The notes: generated by a model from the sequence alone, not told the origin. A stretch of 64,000 nucleotides of DNA from Hyphomicrobiaceae bacterium (GCA_022842785.1 JALHOW010000001.1:496001-560000), one strand, 5' to 3'; shown: positions 26,360 to 35,435, counted from the stretch's first letter. A program made the numbers and translations.

Positions 26360-26552
26360 AGGGGTCCTCCTGGCTGGAACGGCTCACGATCGTGGAATGA
26401 TTGGTTCCGTCAGACGATATCAGCGAGCATTGATATTTCAAAGACGCGTCGTGCTTGCGGGGGCATAGGTCCCCTGCAATAAGGGACGCCGCTTCCGGCT
26501 TCGCTGCGACGCAACAACGCAATCGGCCACAAGTCACCGAGAATCTGCTGCC

Positions 26553-27458
26553 ATGAGCGCCTTCGTACTCGTGCTGATCTCACCGCCCGGCGGTTCGGCC
26601 GTGCCGCTCGATGCGGCATTGCAGACCGCAAAGAATGAGATCGGGAGCGCAACGCCGAATTGGCTTGCGCCGGGAGAGGCTTGCGAGCTGCAGTTCGAAG
26701 CGGGCGACGCGGCCGCAGCGCGTGCCGCGCGCGATCGGATTGCGGAGCGCATAGGAAGTGCGCCGGTCGACGTGTGCGTGCTGCCGGCAGAAGGGCGGCG
26801 CAAAGGGCTGCTCATTGCCGACATGGACTCGACGATCATTCAGCAGGAATGCATCGACGAGATGGCCGATATGCTGGGGCTGAAGGCGCGCATTGCGGCC
26901 ATTACCGAGCGTGCCATGCGCGGCGAGCTGCCCTTCGAGGCAGCACTGCGCGAGCGGCTCGGTCTTCTGGCGGGGCTGGACGTCAGCGCCTTGCAGCGGG
27001 TGTTCGACGAGCGGATCGTGGTCATGCCGGGCGCGCGCACGCTGGTCGCGACCATGCGTGCGAATGGCGCTTTCACGGCGCTCGTCTCGGGGGGCTTCAG
27101 CTTTTTCACGTCACGCGTGGCAGCTGCCGTCGGTTTTGACGTCAACCGCGCGAACGAACTCGATATCGTCGATGAAAAGCTCACGGGCGGCGTGGTAGGC
27201 CCCATTCTCGGCCGCGAGGCCAAACTCGATGCCCTCATCTACTACCGCGACGCGCGCGGCCTCGCCGCCGTGGCGACGTTGGCCGTGGGCGACGGCGCGA
27301 ATGATCTGGCTATGATTGGAGCCGCCGGCCTCGGTGTCGCGTATCGCGCCAAGCCGGTTGTCGCGGCGGAAGCAGATGTCGGCATCACGCACGGCGACCT
27401 GACCGCCCTGCTGTTCCTTCAGGGATACCGCAAGGCCGATTTCGTCGCCGTGAGCTGA
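26553..27458 (+). CDS. serB: Phosphoserine phosphatase SerB
   Basis: A 301-residue HAD-superfamily phosphatase completing serine synthesis by dephosphorylating phosphoserine. The first 85 residues form an ACT-like region; the catalytic half has ADMDSTIIQQECIDE (nucleophile Asp), FTALVSGGFSFFTSRVA and GDGANDLAMIGAAG. Length matches the long SerB of proteobacteria. Convergent with the secreted protein gene at 27471. Confidence 0.96.
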   Translation: MSAFVLVLISPPGGSAVPLDAALQTAKNEIGSATPNWLAPGEACELQFEAGDAAAARAARDRIAERIGSAPVDVCVLPAEGRRKGLLIADMDSTIIQQECIDEMADMLGLKARIAAITERAMRGELPFEAALRERLGLLAGLDVSALQRVFDERIVVMPGARTLVATMRANGAFTALVSGGFSFFTSRVAAAVGFDVNRANELDIVDEKLTGGVVGPILGREAKLDALIYYRDARGLAAVATLAVGDGANDLAMIGAAGLGVAYRAKPVVAAEADVGITHGDLTALLFLQGYRKADFVAVS

Positions 27459-27470
27459 GGCGCAGGCGGC

Positions 27471-28013
27471 TCAGTCGAAGCAGGTGCTCGGCTCGGCGCC
27501 CTTGAGAATGATTTGAAGGTTGACCAGCCCGCTCGGGAGCGCCAGCGCCTGTTTACCCTCGGTGCAGGCGTTCAGCACCGTCGGGGCCTCGATGATCAGC
27601 CGGAGATAGTGGGCTTTGGGCTCGCTGGGTTTTGTCGGCAGCGCCTCGGCCCGGAACTTCCCGACGACCTTGTCGCCGCACTTCATGGTGCAGTTGAACG
27701 CAAGGCCTTCGCCCGTGCACGGCGCCGATACGTCATTCTGGATCGGGCCATTCTGATTCTTCAGCAGAATACCGATGCGCAGCCGTGTCTCCGGGAGCGG
27801 CTTGCTCTCGACCTTGTATTGGAGTGGCTGGACATCGACGCGGCTCACGTGGGCCGCCGCCGGGTCCTTCTCAACGCCCGTTTCGTCCGAAAGTGCGTAT
27901 TTGAAGCAGGTGCCGGGGGACGGCGCGGCCTGCTTCGGCACGTCATCGGCGGCGCCGACGACGCTGGTCATCAACAAAAAGGCAAGCGGGTACAGGGCGA
28001 GGCGGCGTGGCAT
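27471..28013 (-). CDS. Secreted hypothetical protein (cysteine-containing)
   Basis: From ATG 28013 it encodes 180 residues with a signal peptide (RLALYPLAFLLMTSVVGA). The mature part has six cysteines (for example GTCFKYAL, CTGEGLAFNCTMKCGDK and a C-terminal STCFD), which suggests disulfide bonds in the periplasm. The GTG-type start in the track two codons before MPRR is less likely. I do not recognise the family, and the neighbours do not indicate a function. Confidence 0.65.
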   Translation of the reverse strand: MPRRLALYPLAFLLMTSVVGAADDVPKQAAPSPGTCFKYALSDETGVEKDPAAAHVSRVDVQPLQYKVESKPLPETRLRIGILLKNQNGPIQNDVSAPCTGEGLAFNCTMKCGDKVVGKFRAEALPTKPSEPKAHYLRLIIEAPTVLNACTEGKQALALPSGLVNLQIILKGAEPSTCFD

Positions 28014-28146
28014 CACGGTTCCGGGAGTCACCTTTGAGCGATCGTGACATCACAGTGCAATCTCGCAGCACTTGCGATCAAGCTTCATCACAAAGAAAAG
28101 CGGACAAAATCGCGTGGGATCGTGATATGTTTCAGGCGAACGCGGA

Positions 28147-28728
28147 GTGCGGGCAGAATGTCGTCGCCGCGTGCACGGAAACATTACGCAGCAGACGTTC
28201 TCCATCGTCACGACAGAAACGCGCGTGCGCCATCGCCTCCAAGAGATTCTGGTCGCTTATTTTCTCGCAAGCTTTGCCGCGAGTTTCGCCATTGCATTAC
28301 GGTTCGTGGGTGAGGACCTGCTGCGAGATCTGTTTCTTGGGCATTGGCAAAGAGCCGCTGCGTTTCCCTTTTCGCTTTTTTGGATTGGGGGGATTGCCGG
28401 ATTGTTCATCTGCCTTTTTGCCTTTTTACCCGCAGTGTCAGTGATCGGTCTGACTGAGATCGCGCGGATTCGTTCGGCCTTGTTCTACGGTGTGGCTGGC
28501 GGATGCATTAGTCTTCCGTCCACTTGCCTCTGGGGCCGATGGTCTTTCCCGTCGATGGACGGTTCATCTGTGCCAGATGCGCGGTCGATCACGCAGTGCG
28601 TGAGCGCTGGTTTGGGTTCCAGGCATTCTATCGTGTTCGTGGCGGCCGGAGTGATCGGCGGTCTCGTCTATTGGCGCCTTGCAGGAAAGAACGCCGACGA
28701 CTGGCGCGGGCGCGACGTCACCGCTTGA
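28147..28728 (+). CDS. Hypothetical membrane protein with about four helices
   Basis: Up to 193 residues, mostly hydrophobic: LVAYFLASFAASFAIALRF, FSLFWIGGIAGLFICLFAFLP, ALFYGVAGGCISLPST and SIVFVAAGVIGGLVYWRLAGK. The start is uncertain; the track uses GTG 28147, and other in-frame GTGs lie at 28171 and 28225. The last 11 bases overlap the stop region of the convergent small membrane gene at 28718. The upstream region is AT-richer than its surroundings. Family unknown. Confidence 0.55.
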   Translation: MRAECRRRVHGNITQQTFSIVTTETRVRHRLQEILVAYFLASFAASFAIALRFVGEDLLRDLFLGHWQRAAAFPFSLFWIGGIAGLFICLFAFLPAVSVIGLTEIARIRSALFYGVAGGCISLPSTCLWGRWSFPSMDGSSVPDARSITQCVSAGLGSRHSIVFVAAGVIGGLVYWRLAGKNADDWRGRDVTA

Positions 28729-28927
28729 CCCGGCGCTTGCGCAACGCCAACCACAGTCCCGTGAGCAGGCCGATCAAGCCGCCGACCGGGCCGATACCGA
28801 AGAAGGCGACCATGGCGCGCTCGCCCTCGAAATCAGAGAGGCCGAGGGTGCTGCCGATGATGAGCGTGCCGAATGCGGCGACGAGCCAGCCCACGATCCC
28901 GATCAGGAACGCCAGAACTATTCTCAT
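28718..28927 (-). CDS. Small membrane protein, two helices
   Basis: The track frame starts at 29092, but ATG 28927 gives a compact 69-residue protein: MRIVLAFLIGIVGWLVAAFGTLIIG, a short linker, FFGIGPVGGLIGLLTGLWLAL and a basic end RKRRVKR. Two membrane segments with a positively charged cytoplasmic tail are clear. It lies just downstream of the YbjN gene on the same strand and overlaps the end of the convergent membrane gene. Family unknown. Confidence 0.6.
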   Translation of the reverse strand: MRIVLAFLIGIVGWLVAAFGTLIIGSTLGLSDFEGERAMVAFFGIGPVGGLIGLLTGLWLALRKRRVKR

Positions 28928-28956
28928 AGGCGTCCCCGGGGGATGGAGGGGTATCG

Positions 28957-29454
28957 TCAGGCCTGGCCTTCGGTCTCGAACATGGTCGAGGCGAGGGCTT
29001 CGCGGCTGTCCTTGCCTGCCCAGACGACGAACTGGAAGGCTTGGTAGTAGCGTTCGCAGGCCTCGAGCGCCGCGCGCAGCAGCGCTTCGCATTGGCTCTG
29101 GGTGGCGACGGCGCCGTTGAGCATGAGGCCCTGGCGGAACATGATGAGGCCTTCGCGCGTCCAGATATCGAAATGGCCGAGCCAGAGCTGTTCGTTGATC
29201 TGCGCGACGAGGCGGTAAACCTCGGACAGGCGATTATCGGGCACCTTGAAGTCGAAGGCGCAGGCGATATGCAACGATTCAAGATCCTCGCGCCAGTTGA
29301 GCGAGAGCTGATAGTCCGTCCAGTTTCCCGCAACGACGAGTGTCAGCTCGTCCTCATGCGTGCGGTCGCAGGCCCAATCGTGTGCGCCGGCGACCTGTTC
29401 GATCAGGTCGACCGGGTTTCTGGCACGCGTGAAGCCCGTCTCTGCCATGGCCAT
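28957..29454 (-). CDS. YbjN domain-containing protein
   Basis: A 165-residue protein of the YbjN fold (type III secretion chaperone-like). Landmarks: the N-terminal helix NPVDLIEQVAGAHDWACDR, LTLVVAGNWTDYQLSLNWREDLESLHIACAF, LVAQINEQLWLGHFDIW and a helical C-terminus. Members are linked to stress tolerance or protein quality control, but their molecular action is unclear. Start is either of two ATGs six bases apart. Confidence 0.75.
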   Translation of the reverse strand: MAMAETGFTRARNPVDLIEQVAGAHDWACDRTHEDELTLVVAGNWTDYQLSLNWREDLESLHIACAFDFKVPDNRLSEVYRLVAQINEQLWLGHFDIWTREGLIMFRQGLMLNGAVATQSQCEALLRAALEACERYYQAFQFVVWAGKDSREALASTMFETEGQA

Positions 29455-29721
29455 GCAAGTTCCTCGTTTGGCGCGTCGCCATCCCCCTGAGCGCGACGGA
29501 GCGCACGGCGAACCGTGTGCAGGACGGAGCTAATCGAAGCCGCCCCAAGCCCGCAAGCTGCCGTCCGCCTTCTCCACGATCAAAGTAAACGAGGGTGGCA
29601 AAATGAAGGGAAGGAGGCCGTTTGCGCACGGAGATCGTGGACAAGCTGTGAGTCCAGCCAGAAAGCAGGGGAATGTGGCCCCGCAGGACTGGCTCAGGCC
29701 GCGCAAGCGATTCCGAGCACC

Positions 29722-29991
29722 TTACTCGCCGTTGACCGCTGGTGCGCCGAGGCGAGCTTCTAGTGCGGCAATACGCGCCGCCAGGGCATCATTCTCCTCG
29801 CGCGCCTTCTGCGCCATGGCCTTCACGGCCTCGAATTCCTCGCGAGAGACAAGATCCATCTCGCGGACGATCCGCTCGCCCTGGGCCTTGAACAGGTTCG
29901 TTGCTTCGCGCTGCACGCCCTGTGCGGCGCCGGCTGCGTCCGTCATCAGCTTGGCCAGCTCGTCGAGCAGCCGGTTGTTGGTCTGCGTCAT
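29722..29991 (-). CDS. UbiK-family accessory factor (BMFP domain)
   Basis: An 89-residue coiled-coil protein of the BMFP/UbiK (YqiC) family, which assists ubiquinone biosynthesis and interacts with membranes. It reads MTQTNNRLLDELAKLMTDAA, then amphipathic helix, then MDLVSREEFEAVKAMAQKAREENDALAARIAALEARLG, the typical C-terminal coiled coil. ATG 29991 follows GGAGGAATT. The track frame begins earlier at a non-ATG start. Confidence 0.85.
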   Translation of the reverse strand: MTQTNNRLLDELAKLMTDAAGAAQGVQREATNLFKAQGERIVREMDLVSREEFEAVKAMAQKAREENDALAARIAALEARLGAPAVNGE

Positions 29992-30153
29992 GACAATTCC
30001 TCCGCACGTCATTGGCGGCTATTTGTTGCCCTGCTAGCACGCCCAGAGCCGGTCCGGTGGGCTTTTTTGGAGCGCGATTGTCGGAATGGAGCGCTGCCGG
30101 CCGTCTTCAAGGCACCTGTCCCTCACGGTCGGCATTAAACAGGAGAGCACCTG

Positions 30154-30585
30154 ATGAAAGTCATGGTCATCGTCAAGGCGAGCAAGGCATCCGAGGCTGG
30201 CGAGATGCCGGGCGAGCAGATTCTCACCGATATGGGCAATTACAACGAAGCGCTGGTCAAAGCGGGCATCATGCTCGCTGGCGAGGGCCTCCACCCGACG
30301 AGTAAGGGCAAGCGTGTGCGCTTTTCAGGCAAGGAACGCATGGTCATCGACGGCCCGTTCGCCGAGACCAAGGAGCAGATTGCCGGGTATTGGCTCTGGA
30401 AGGTCAAGGACATGGCCGAGGCTGTTGCGTGGTTGAAGAAGTGCCCGAACCCCCATTACGAGGAATGCGAGGTCGAAATCCGCCCCGTCTTCGAGATGGA
30501 CGACTTCGGCGAGGCCTTCACGCCCGAGCTGCGCGCCCAGGAAGAGCGCCTCATGGCCGAAGCCAAAAAGAATGCCGGCGGCTGA
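30154..30585 (+). CDS. YciI/DGPF-domain protein
   Basis: A 143-residue protein of the YCII-related family with the defining DGPFAETKEQIAGYWLW motif near residue 67 and an N-terminal MKVMVIVKA strand, a ferredoxin-like fold. Many members are encoded beside ECF sigma factors, but none is here. The ATG follows AGGAGAG. The biochemical role is unknown. Confidence 0.85.
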   Translation: MKVMVIVKASKASEAGEMPGEQILTDMGNYNEALVKAGIMLAGEGLHPTSKGKRVRFSGKERMVIDGPFAETKEQIAGYWLWKVKDMAEAVAWLKKCPNPHYEECEVEIRPVFEMDDFGEAFTPELRAQEERLMAEAKKNAGG

Positions 30586-30612
30586 TACGGACGCGCTGAC
30601 GCCGCCGCGCAG

Positions 30613-31236
30613 TCATTGGATTGAGCGGCGGCGCGCCAGCCTGCGGTCGAGCAGGACCATCAATTGGCCGGCGCCGATAAAGCCGACGGCGATCACCACT
30701 GCGGTGACGAGCACTTGCGGCCATCCGTTCGCCGCCACGTCGATGAAGGGATACGCGTAGATCCCCTCGAAATGGCCTCGGATGAGCGCGTAGATGAGAT
30801 ACACGAGCGGATAGAGCGACCAGTCCAGCGGATCACGCCACGCGAGCCGTCCCTTGGGTGCGTAGACGAGCCAGAAGATCAGCGCGAGCACGGGCGTCGC
30901 CTTGTGGAGCAGGAAATCTGCCGCGGCCGACGCGCCTGCGAGCGGGCGGGCGTCCTGGAGAAGCAAGGCAAAGACGACGCCGACGAGGACGATGGCGGAT
31001 ACCGATCCCGCGAGCACCTGCGGTGGCAGCACTCTGATGCCGCGCAGGGCTATGTTGGCGAACACGATGGCGAGCAGGCCGTTCGTCAGGATCGTGAAGA
31101 AGCGAACGAGAATCCAAACTGCCGTGAGCACCGAGTTGCCCTGACTGAGCAGATTGCTCAATTCGAGGCCGATGCCGGTGACGGCTGCAATGCAGATGAT
31201 GGCGGCGAACAGTCGTGCGGGCACGCGAGACCTCAT
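30613..31236 (-). CDS. Pr6Pr family membrane protein
   Basis: A 207-residue integral membrane protein with six predicted helices. The motif FFTILTNGLLAIVFANIAL, LLHKATPVLALIFWLVYAPKGRLAW and the loop PLVYLIYALIRGHFEGIYAYPFIDV fit the Pr6Pr (FAR-17a/AIG1-like) family. Function unknown. ATG 31236. It is divergent from lgt. Confidence 0.8.
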   Translation of the reverse strand: MRSRVPARLFAAIICIAAVTGIGLELSNLLSQGNSVLTAVWILVRFFTILTNGLLAIVFANIALRGIRVLPPQVLAGSVSAIVLVGVVFALLLQDARPLAGASAAADFLLHKATPVLALIFWLVYAPKGRLAWRDPLDWSLYPLVYLIYALIRGHFEGIYAYPFIDVAANGWPQVLVTAVVIAVGFIGAGQLMVLLDRRLARRRSIQ

Positions 31237-31418
31237 GTGTGGCGATCTCAGATTGGGGATGCCGATAGTGCATCGCGGGGCCTGCGGTCAAATAGGCCGG
31301 CCGCCGCACGGGGCGGGGCGTCGCACCGCAGCGGTATCACGTGCGCTTGCCTTGACAGCACCATTTGCCTTGCCGAATGGTCCGGGCAACCGTTGTTCAG
31401 GAGCTGTCCGGCCGTCCC

Positions 31419-32252
31419 ATGAGCCCTTTCGCCAGCCTGCTCGCCATCCCCTTTCCGGCAATCGACCCCATCGCTCTGCAGATCGGTCCAATCGCCGTCC
31501 GCTGGTACGGTCTCGCCTATGTTGCGGGTCTGTTGCTCGGCTGGTTCTATCTGAAGCGTCTCGTCGCAACGCCGCAACTCTGGCGGAACGACAAGCCGCC
31601 CTTCTCGCCGGCACTCGCCGATGACCTCTTCATCTGGGTCGCGGTCGGTGTGATTGTCGGCGGGCGGCTCGGCCATGTGTTGCTCTATCAGCCCGGCCAC
31701 TATCTCTCCAATCCGATCGAGATCCTCTACGTCTGGCAGGGCGGCATGGCCTTTCACGGCGGCATGCTCGGGACCATCCTCGCCATGTGGCTGTTCGCGC
31801 GGCGGCAAGGCGTTCCGGCGTTGAGCGTGATGGATGCGGTTTCGGCCGCTGTGCCGATCGGTCTTTTCTTCGGCCGCGTCGCGAACTTCATCAACTCCGA
31901 GGTCGTCGGCACCGAGACGAACGTGCCCTGGGGTATCATCTTTCCCGGCTGGGGTGACGCAGCGCGCCATCCCGTCCAGCTCTACGAAGCCCTGCTCGAA
32001 GGCCTCGTACTTTTCCTGATCCTGCGCTACCTCGTTTATCGCCATCGCGCACTCGCGACGCCGGGCTTGATCGGCGCGGCGTTCCTCGCGGGCTATGGCG
32101 GTTTCAGGATCATCTGCGAGTTCTTCAAGTACGACGAATACCGCACGATCGTCTCGGAGGGCTGGTTGACGACGGGCATGATCTACTCGATCCCCATGGC
32201 TCTCTTTGGCACGGCCGCCTACATCGTACTCAGGCGACCGAAGACCGTCTGA
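31419..32252 (+). CDS. lgt: Prolipoprotein diacylglyceryl transferase Lgt
   Basis: A 277-residue inner-membrane enzyme that moves diacylglycerol from phosphatidylglycerol to the lipobox cysteine of prolipoproteins. Landmarks: IGPIAVRWYGLAYVAGLLLGW, VGGRLGHVLLYQPGHYLSNP, WQGGMAFHGGMLG (catalytic His), GLFFGRVANFINSEVVG (signature with Arg and Asn) and HPVQLYEALLEG. I chose ATG 31419; ATG 31377 is an alternative. A CTTGACA box lies at 31351, with no good -10. midA follows with a TGATG overlap. Confidence 0.95.
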   Translation: MSPFASLLAIPFPAIDPIALQIGPIAVRWYGLAYVAGLLLGWFYLKRLVATPQLWRNDKPPFSPALADDLFIWVAVGVIVGGRLGHVLLYQPGHYLSNPIEILYVWQGGMAFHGGMLGTILAMWLFARRQGVPALSVMDAVSAAVPIGLFFGRVANFINSEVVGTETNVPWGIIFPGWGDAARHPVQLYEALLEGLVLFLILRYLVYRHRALATPGLIGAAFLAGYGGFRIICEFFKYDEYRTIVSEGWLTTGMIYSIPMALFGTAAYIVLRRPKTV

Positions 32253-33331
32253 TGGACCGCCATCCCACACCGCTCGCCGAGATCCTTGCCGCGCGGATCG
32301 CGCGCGGGGGCCCGATCTCCGTCCGCTCGTACATGGACGCCTGCCTCAATGATCCCGAGCACGGCTATTACCGCACACGCCGGGCGATCGGTGCGAAGGA
32401 GGATTTCGTTACGGCGCCCGAGATCAGCCAGATCTTCGGGGAGCTGATCGGGCTCTGGGCGGCGGTCGTCTGGCAGCAAATGGGTGCGCCTGAGAACGTG
32501 CGCCTCATTGAGCTCGGTCCTGGGCGCGGCACGCTCATGGCCGACGCTCTGCGCGCGGCGCAGAAGGTGCCGGCTTTTGCACGCGCGATCGAGGTCGTGC
32601 TTGTCGAGCCCAATGGCGCATTGCAAGCCATTCAGCGCGAGGCTCTCGCCGGGCAGGCCACGCCCATGCGCTGGGCCTCGGAATTTTCTGAGGTGGCAGC
32701 AGGCGGTGCGACGATCCTCATTGCCAACGAGATTCTCGATGTCCTCCCCATCACACAGCTTCAGCGCAGCGAGGACGGATGGGTGGAGCGCGGCGTTGGC
32801 ATAAGCGATAACGGCGAGCTGACCTTCGGTACGACCGCGGACGCCGTCCCACTCCCGCAACTCGCGAGCACGGCACAGCCCGGTGAGATCATCGAGCAGC
32901 GGAATACGGCTAACCTCGCCGATGATCTGCGGCGGCTTGCCGACGCCGGCCCGTTCGCTGCGCTCTTCATCGACTATGGCTACGAGGGGCCTGCGGTCGG
33001 CGACACACTGCAGGCCGTGCGCGCACAACGCTATGAGGATCCGCTCGCTTCGCCGGGTATTGCGGACCTCACAGCCCATGTCGACTTCACGGCATTCGGC
33101 GCTGACGTGCGTGCACGCGGAATGGCCGTCGACGGGCCGGTGCCGCAGGCGGTCCTCCTCGGCGCGCTCGGCATTGTCGAGCGTACGTCGCGACTGATGT
33201 CCTCCAATCCTGATGCTGCGCCGGCCCTCGAGGCCGCAACGGCACGCCTCACGGCTCCGACCGGCATGGGTACGCTCTTCAAGGCCATGGGTCTGCGCTC
33301 GAGCCATCTTCCGCCACTGCCGGGATTCTGA
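32252..33331 (+). CDS. MidA-family SAM-dependent protein arginine methyltransferase
   Basis: A 359-residue methyltransferase of the MidA/NDUFAF7 family; the mitochondrial member methylates an arginine in complex I. Landmarks: the N-terminal PISVRSYMDACLNDPEHGYY, FVTAPEISQIFGELIGLW, the SAM site LIELGPGRGTLMADALR, ANEILDVLPI and FIDYGYEGPAVGDTLQAV. The ATG overlaps the lgt stop by one base. The lgt-midA order is common in alphaproteobacteria, where a pgeF (laccase-domain) gene often comes next; here a hydrolase follows. Confidence 0.9.
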   Translation: MDRHPTPLAEILAARIARGGPISVRSYMDACLNDPEHGYYRTRRAIGAKEDFVTAPEISQIFGELIGLWAAVVWQQMGAPENVRLIELGPGRGTLMADALRAAQKVPAFARAIEVVLVEPNGALQAIQREALAGQATPMRWASEFSEVAAGGATILIANEILDVLPITQLQRSEDGWVERGVGISDNGELTFGTTADAVPLPQLASTAQPGEIIEQRNTANLADDLRRLADAGPFAALFIDYGYEGPAVGDTLQAVRAQRYEDPLASPGIADLTAHVDFTAFGADVRARGMAVDGPVPQAVLLGALGIVERTSRLMSSNPDAAPALEAATARLTAPTGMGTLFKAMGLRSSHLPPLPGF

Positions 33332-33334
33332 AAC

Positions 33335-34279
33335 ATGATCCGGACTTTCGGGACATTGGTGCTTGGTTCGGCAATGATCCTGTCGCTGATCGCGGATGCC
33401 GGAGCCTGGACGGAGCGCGACGTCAACCGATCCGGTCTCTACGGCACGCTTACGCTGCCGGAGACGCCCAATCCCGTGCGCGCCGCGCTCATTCTTTCTG
33501 GGTCCGGCCCCACTGATCGCAACGGCAATAATCCTGCCGGCTCGAACGACAGTCTGAAACTGCTCGCGCACGGCCTCGCTGCCGAGGGCATCGCCTCGCT
33601 GCGCGTCGACAAGCGTGGCATTGCTGCCAGCGCCGAGGCTGCTACCCGCGAGGATGATTTGCGGATCGAGACTTATGTGTCGGACGCCGTCGCGTGGCTC
33701 GATTTTCTGCGTGGAGAGCTGGCCCAATCGCGCCTCTTCGTGATCGGCCACAGTGAAGGTGCGCTGATCGCAACGCTGGCGGCGCGGCGGACCGATGTCG
33801 CCGGACTGATCCTGGTAGCGGGTGCGGGTGAGAGCGCCGATCGCATCATCGCCCGGCAACTGGCGGCTGGCGGTGTTCCGGAGGGGCTTCAGGCCGCATC
33901 CTGGCGCATTGCCGAAAGACTTCGCGCCGGGCAGCTCGTGACGGACGTGCCGGCGGATCTCCTCTCGCTCTACAGGCCGAGCGTGCAGAACTATCTCATG
34001 TCGTGGTTGTCGCTCGATCCCGTGGCCGAACTCGCCAAGGCGCGCGGCGCAGTCCTCATCGTGCAAGGGACGACGGACCTGCAGATCCTGCCGGAAGATG
34101 CACGGCGTCTGGCCTCGGCGCGGCCCGATGCGAAGCTCGTCCTCATCGACGGCATGAACCATGTGCTGAAGGAAGCGCCGCTCGATCGCCGTGCCAACTT
34201 GAACACGTACATCAAATCGGATTTGCCGCTGGCACCGGAACTGCTGCCAGCCATCACCGAATTCATCCGCGGCTTGTGA
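33335..34279 (+). CDS. Exported alpha/beta hydrolase
   Basis: A 314-residue secreted alpha/beta hydrolase. The signal peptide is FGTLVLGSAMILSLIADAGA. The core has ALILSGSGPTDRNGNNP (oxyanion region), LRVDKRGIAAS, the nucleophile elbow GHSEG and a later catalytic Asp/His region (IVQGTTDLQILPEDA and DGMNHVLKEA). It starts three bases after midA, so it is probably in the lgt-midA operon. Substrate unknown; the S-D-H triad appears complete, so it is probably active. Confidence 0.82.
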   Translation: MIRTFGTLVLGSAMILSLIADAGAWTERDVNRSGLYGTLTLPETPNPVRAALILSGSGPTDRNGNNPAGSNDSLKLLAHGLAAEGIASLRVDKRGIAASAEAATREDDLRIETYVSDAVAWLDFLRGELAQSRLFVIGHSEGALIATLAARRTDVAGLILVAGAGESADRIIARQLAAGGVPEGLQAASWRIAERLRAGQLVTDVPADLLSLYRPSVQNYLMSWLSLDPVAELAKARGAVLIVQGTTDLQILPEDARRLASARPDAKLVLIDGMNHVLKEAPLDRRANLNTYIKSDLPLAPELLPAITEFIRGL

Positions 34280-34281
34280 TC

Positions 34282-34866
34282 TCAACCCGGCGCGGGGCCG
34301 CTCGCGCAGCGCGCCCGTGCGAGCTGCGCAGTCGTGCGCTCTTCGAATGCCTGCCCGTGCAACGGGGCCCGCACGACGATGAGGCCGCGGTTTTCCGGCG
34401 CCTGGATGCGCGAGGGGTCGAAATTCGGCGCCGTGCCGATGCCGAACAGATTGAGCAACGTCGCCTTCGTCGGCTCGATCACGAGCGTCACCTCGGGCTG
34501 GCGCAGCCCTGCAGCGGCCACGGCATAGAAGTTGTCGCCGTGCGGCGTGTAGATCGCGAGGCTCCAGCCGGGATCAGGGAGCGTTGCCGTCACTGTCACG
34601 AGGCCCTCGGCCAGATCGAAGGGGCACACGGCAAGCTGATGCGCCGGATCATTGAAGGGGAGCAACTCGTTTCCCGGTGTGATCGTCGGGATGATGCGCA
34701 TGGTGTTGAGAGGAAGGTCCGCGCTCACGCGCTCGAAGGCCGTGGCTGCGCCGAGGTAGGGAATGGCCAGCGTCGAGGCAATGTGCACGATGCCGCCCGC
34801 AACGAGGGCGACGAGCAGTATGTGCAGGCTCACACGCGGTAACAGGCGAATGCGGCCTTTCAGCAT
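34282..34866 (-). CDS. DUF1254-type membrane-anchored protein
   Basis: A 194-residue protein with an N-terminal membrane segment (LHILLVALVAGGIVHIASTLAIPYL) and a conserved part including PGNELLPFNDPAHQLAVCPFDLAEG and GWSLAIYTPHGDNFYAV. It corresponds to the short DUF1254 protein that is usually encoded beside a DUF1214 partner in alphaproteobacteria. Its ATG overlaps the stop of that partner by 7 bases (ATGCTGA). Molecular function unknown; the coupling implies a shared role, probably in the envelope. Confidence 0.72.
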   Translation of the reverse strand: MLKGRIRLLPRVSLHILLVALVAGGIVHIASTLAIPYLGAATAFERVSADLPLNTMRIIPTITPGNELLPFNDPAHQLAVCPFDLAEGLVTVTATLPDPGWSLAIYTPHGDNFYAVAAAGLRQPEVTLVIEPTKATLLNLFGIGTAPNFDPSRIQAPENRGLIVVRAPLHGQAFEERTTAQLARARCASGPAPG

Positions 34867-35435
34867 GCGAGCCTCCGTACAGCAGGAAGCTGGACCTGGG
34901 TGTCGTCGCCCGCTGTACCGCCGGCCGTCGCATCGTGCGGGTCTTCGGCCTGAAGCACGAGCGTGAGGCGGCCGGCGCCGCCGGTCGGCAGCCAGTTACC
35001 CGGACGCGCCGATCGCGCGAGGTGGACGGCGACGCGGCCTGATGGCGTGCGCAGTGCCGTGTCCGAGCTGAAGGAATGCCGTCCCGCATCGTTGCGGATG
35101 AGCTTGCCGCTCGCATCGAAGACCGCGACGCTCCACCAGCCGCGCGATGGCTCGGCCCCCTCGAGCACGTACTCGCACGAGGAATGCAGTGGGCGGCCCT
35201 CGCTGTCGGCCGTGGCGTGATAGCGCGCGATCAGAGACGTGGAGACCGGCAACAGGGCATGGCGCACGAAGTGCGCGCGCGTATACGGGTCCGCATCGAG
35301 GCGCCCGGCGGCTGTCCAATGCGTCCAGGGGCCGTGCACTTCCGTCGTCAGGGCCGAGCCGCGCTCCACCATCATCCAGGTGGCACTGAGGCCACCGCCG
35401 ACCGCGATCAGGACGAAGAGCAGTATGTTCAGCAT
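34860..35435 (-). CDS. DUF1214-type membrane-anchored protein
   Basis: From ATG 35435 (MLNILLFVLIAVGGGLSATWMMVERG) it encodes 191 residues: one N-terminal membrane anchor, then a periplasmic part with GPWTHWTAAGRLDADPYTRAHFVRHALLP, CEYVLEGAEPSRGWWSVAVFD and RNDAGRHSFSSDTALRTPSGRVAVHLA, matching DUF1214. The track frame extends far upstream without support. It is translationally coupled to the DUF1254 gene and lies next to the PBP gene on the same strand. Confidence 0.75.
   Translation of the reverse strand: MLNILLFVLIAVGGGLSATWMMVERGSALTTEVHGPWTHWTAAGRLDADPYTRAHFVRHALLPVSTSLIARYHATADSEGRPLHSSCEYVLEGAEPSRGWWSVAVFDASGKLIRNDAGRHSFSSDTALRTPSGRVAVHLARSARPGNWLPTGGAGRLTLVLQAEDPHDATAGGTAGDDTQVQLPAVRRLAC

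Noticed and set aside
29515-29763. 82-residue ORF between the YbjN and UbiK genes
   Set aside because: It overlaps the ubiK frame, lacks a Shine-Dalgarno sequence and has no family resemblance; the 267-base gap seems empty.
32219-34285. 688-residue minus-strand ORF
   Set aside because: It is antisense to midA and the hydrolase gene, both of which have clear domains and tight operon spacing.
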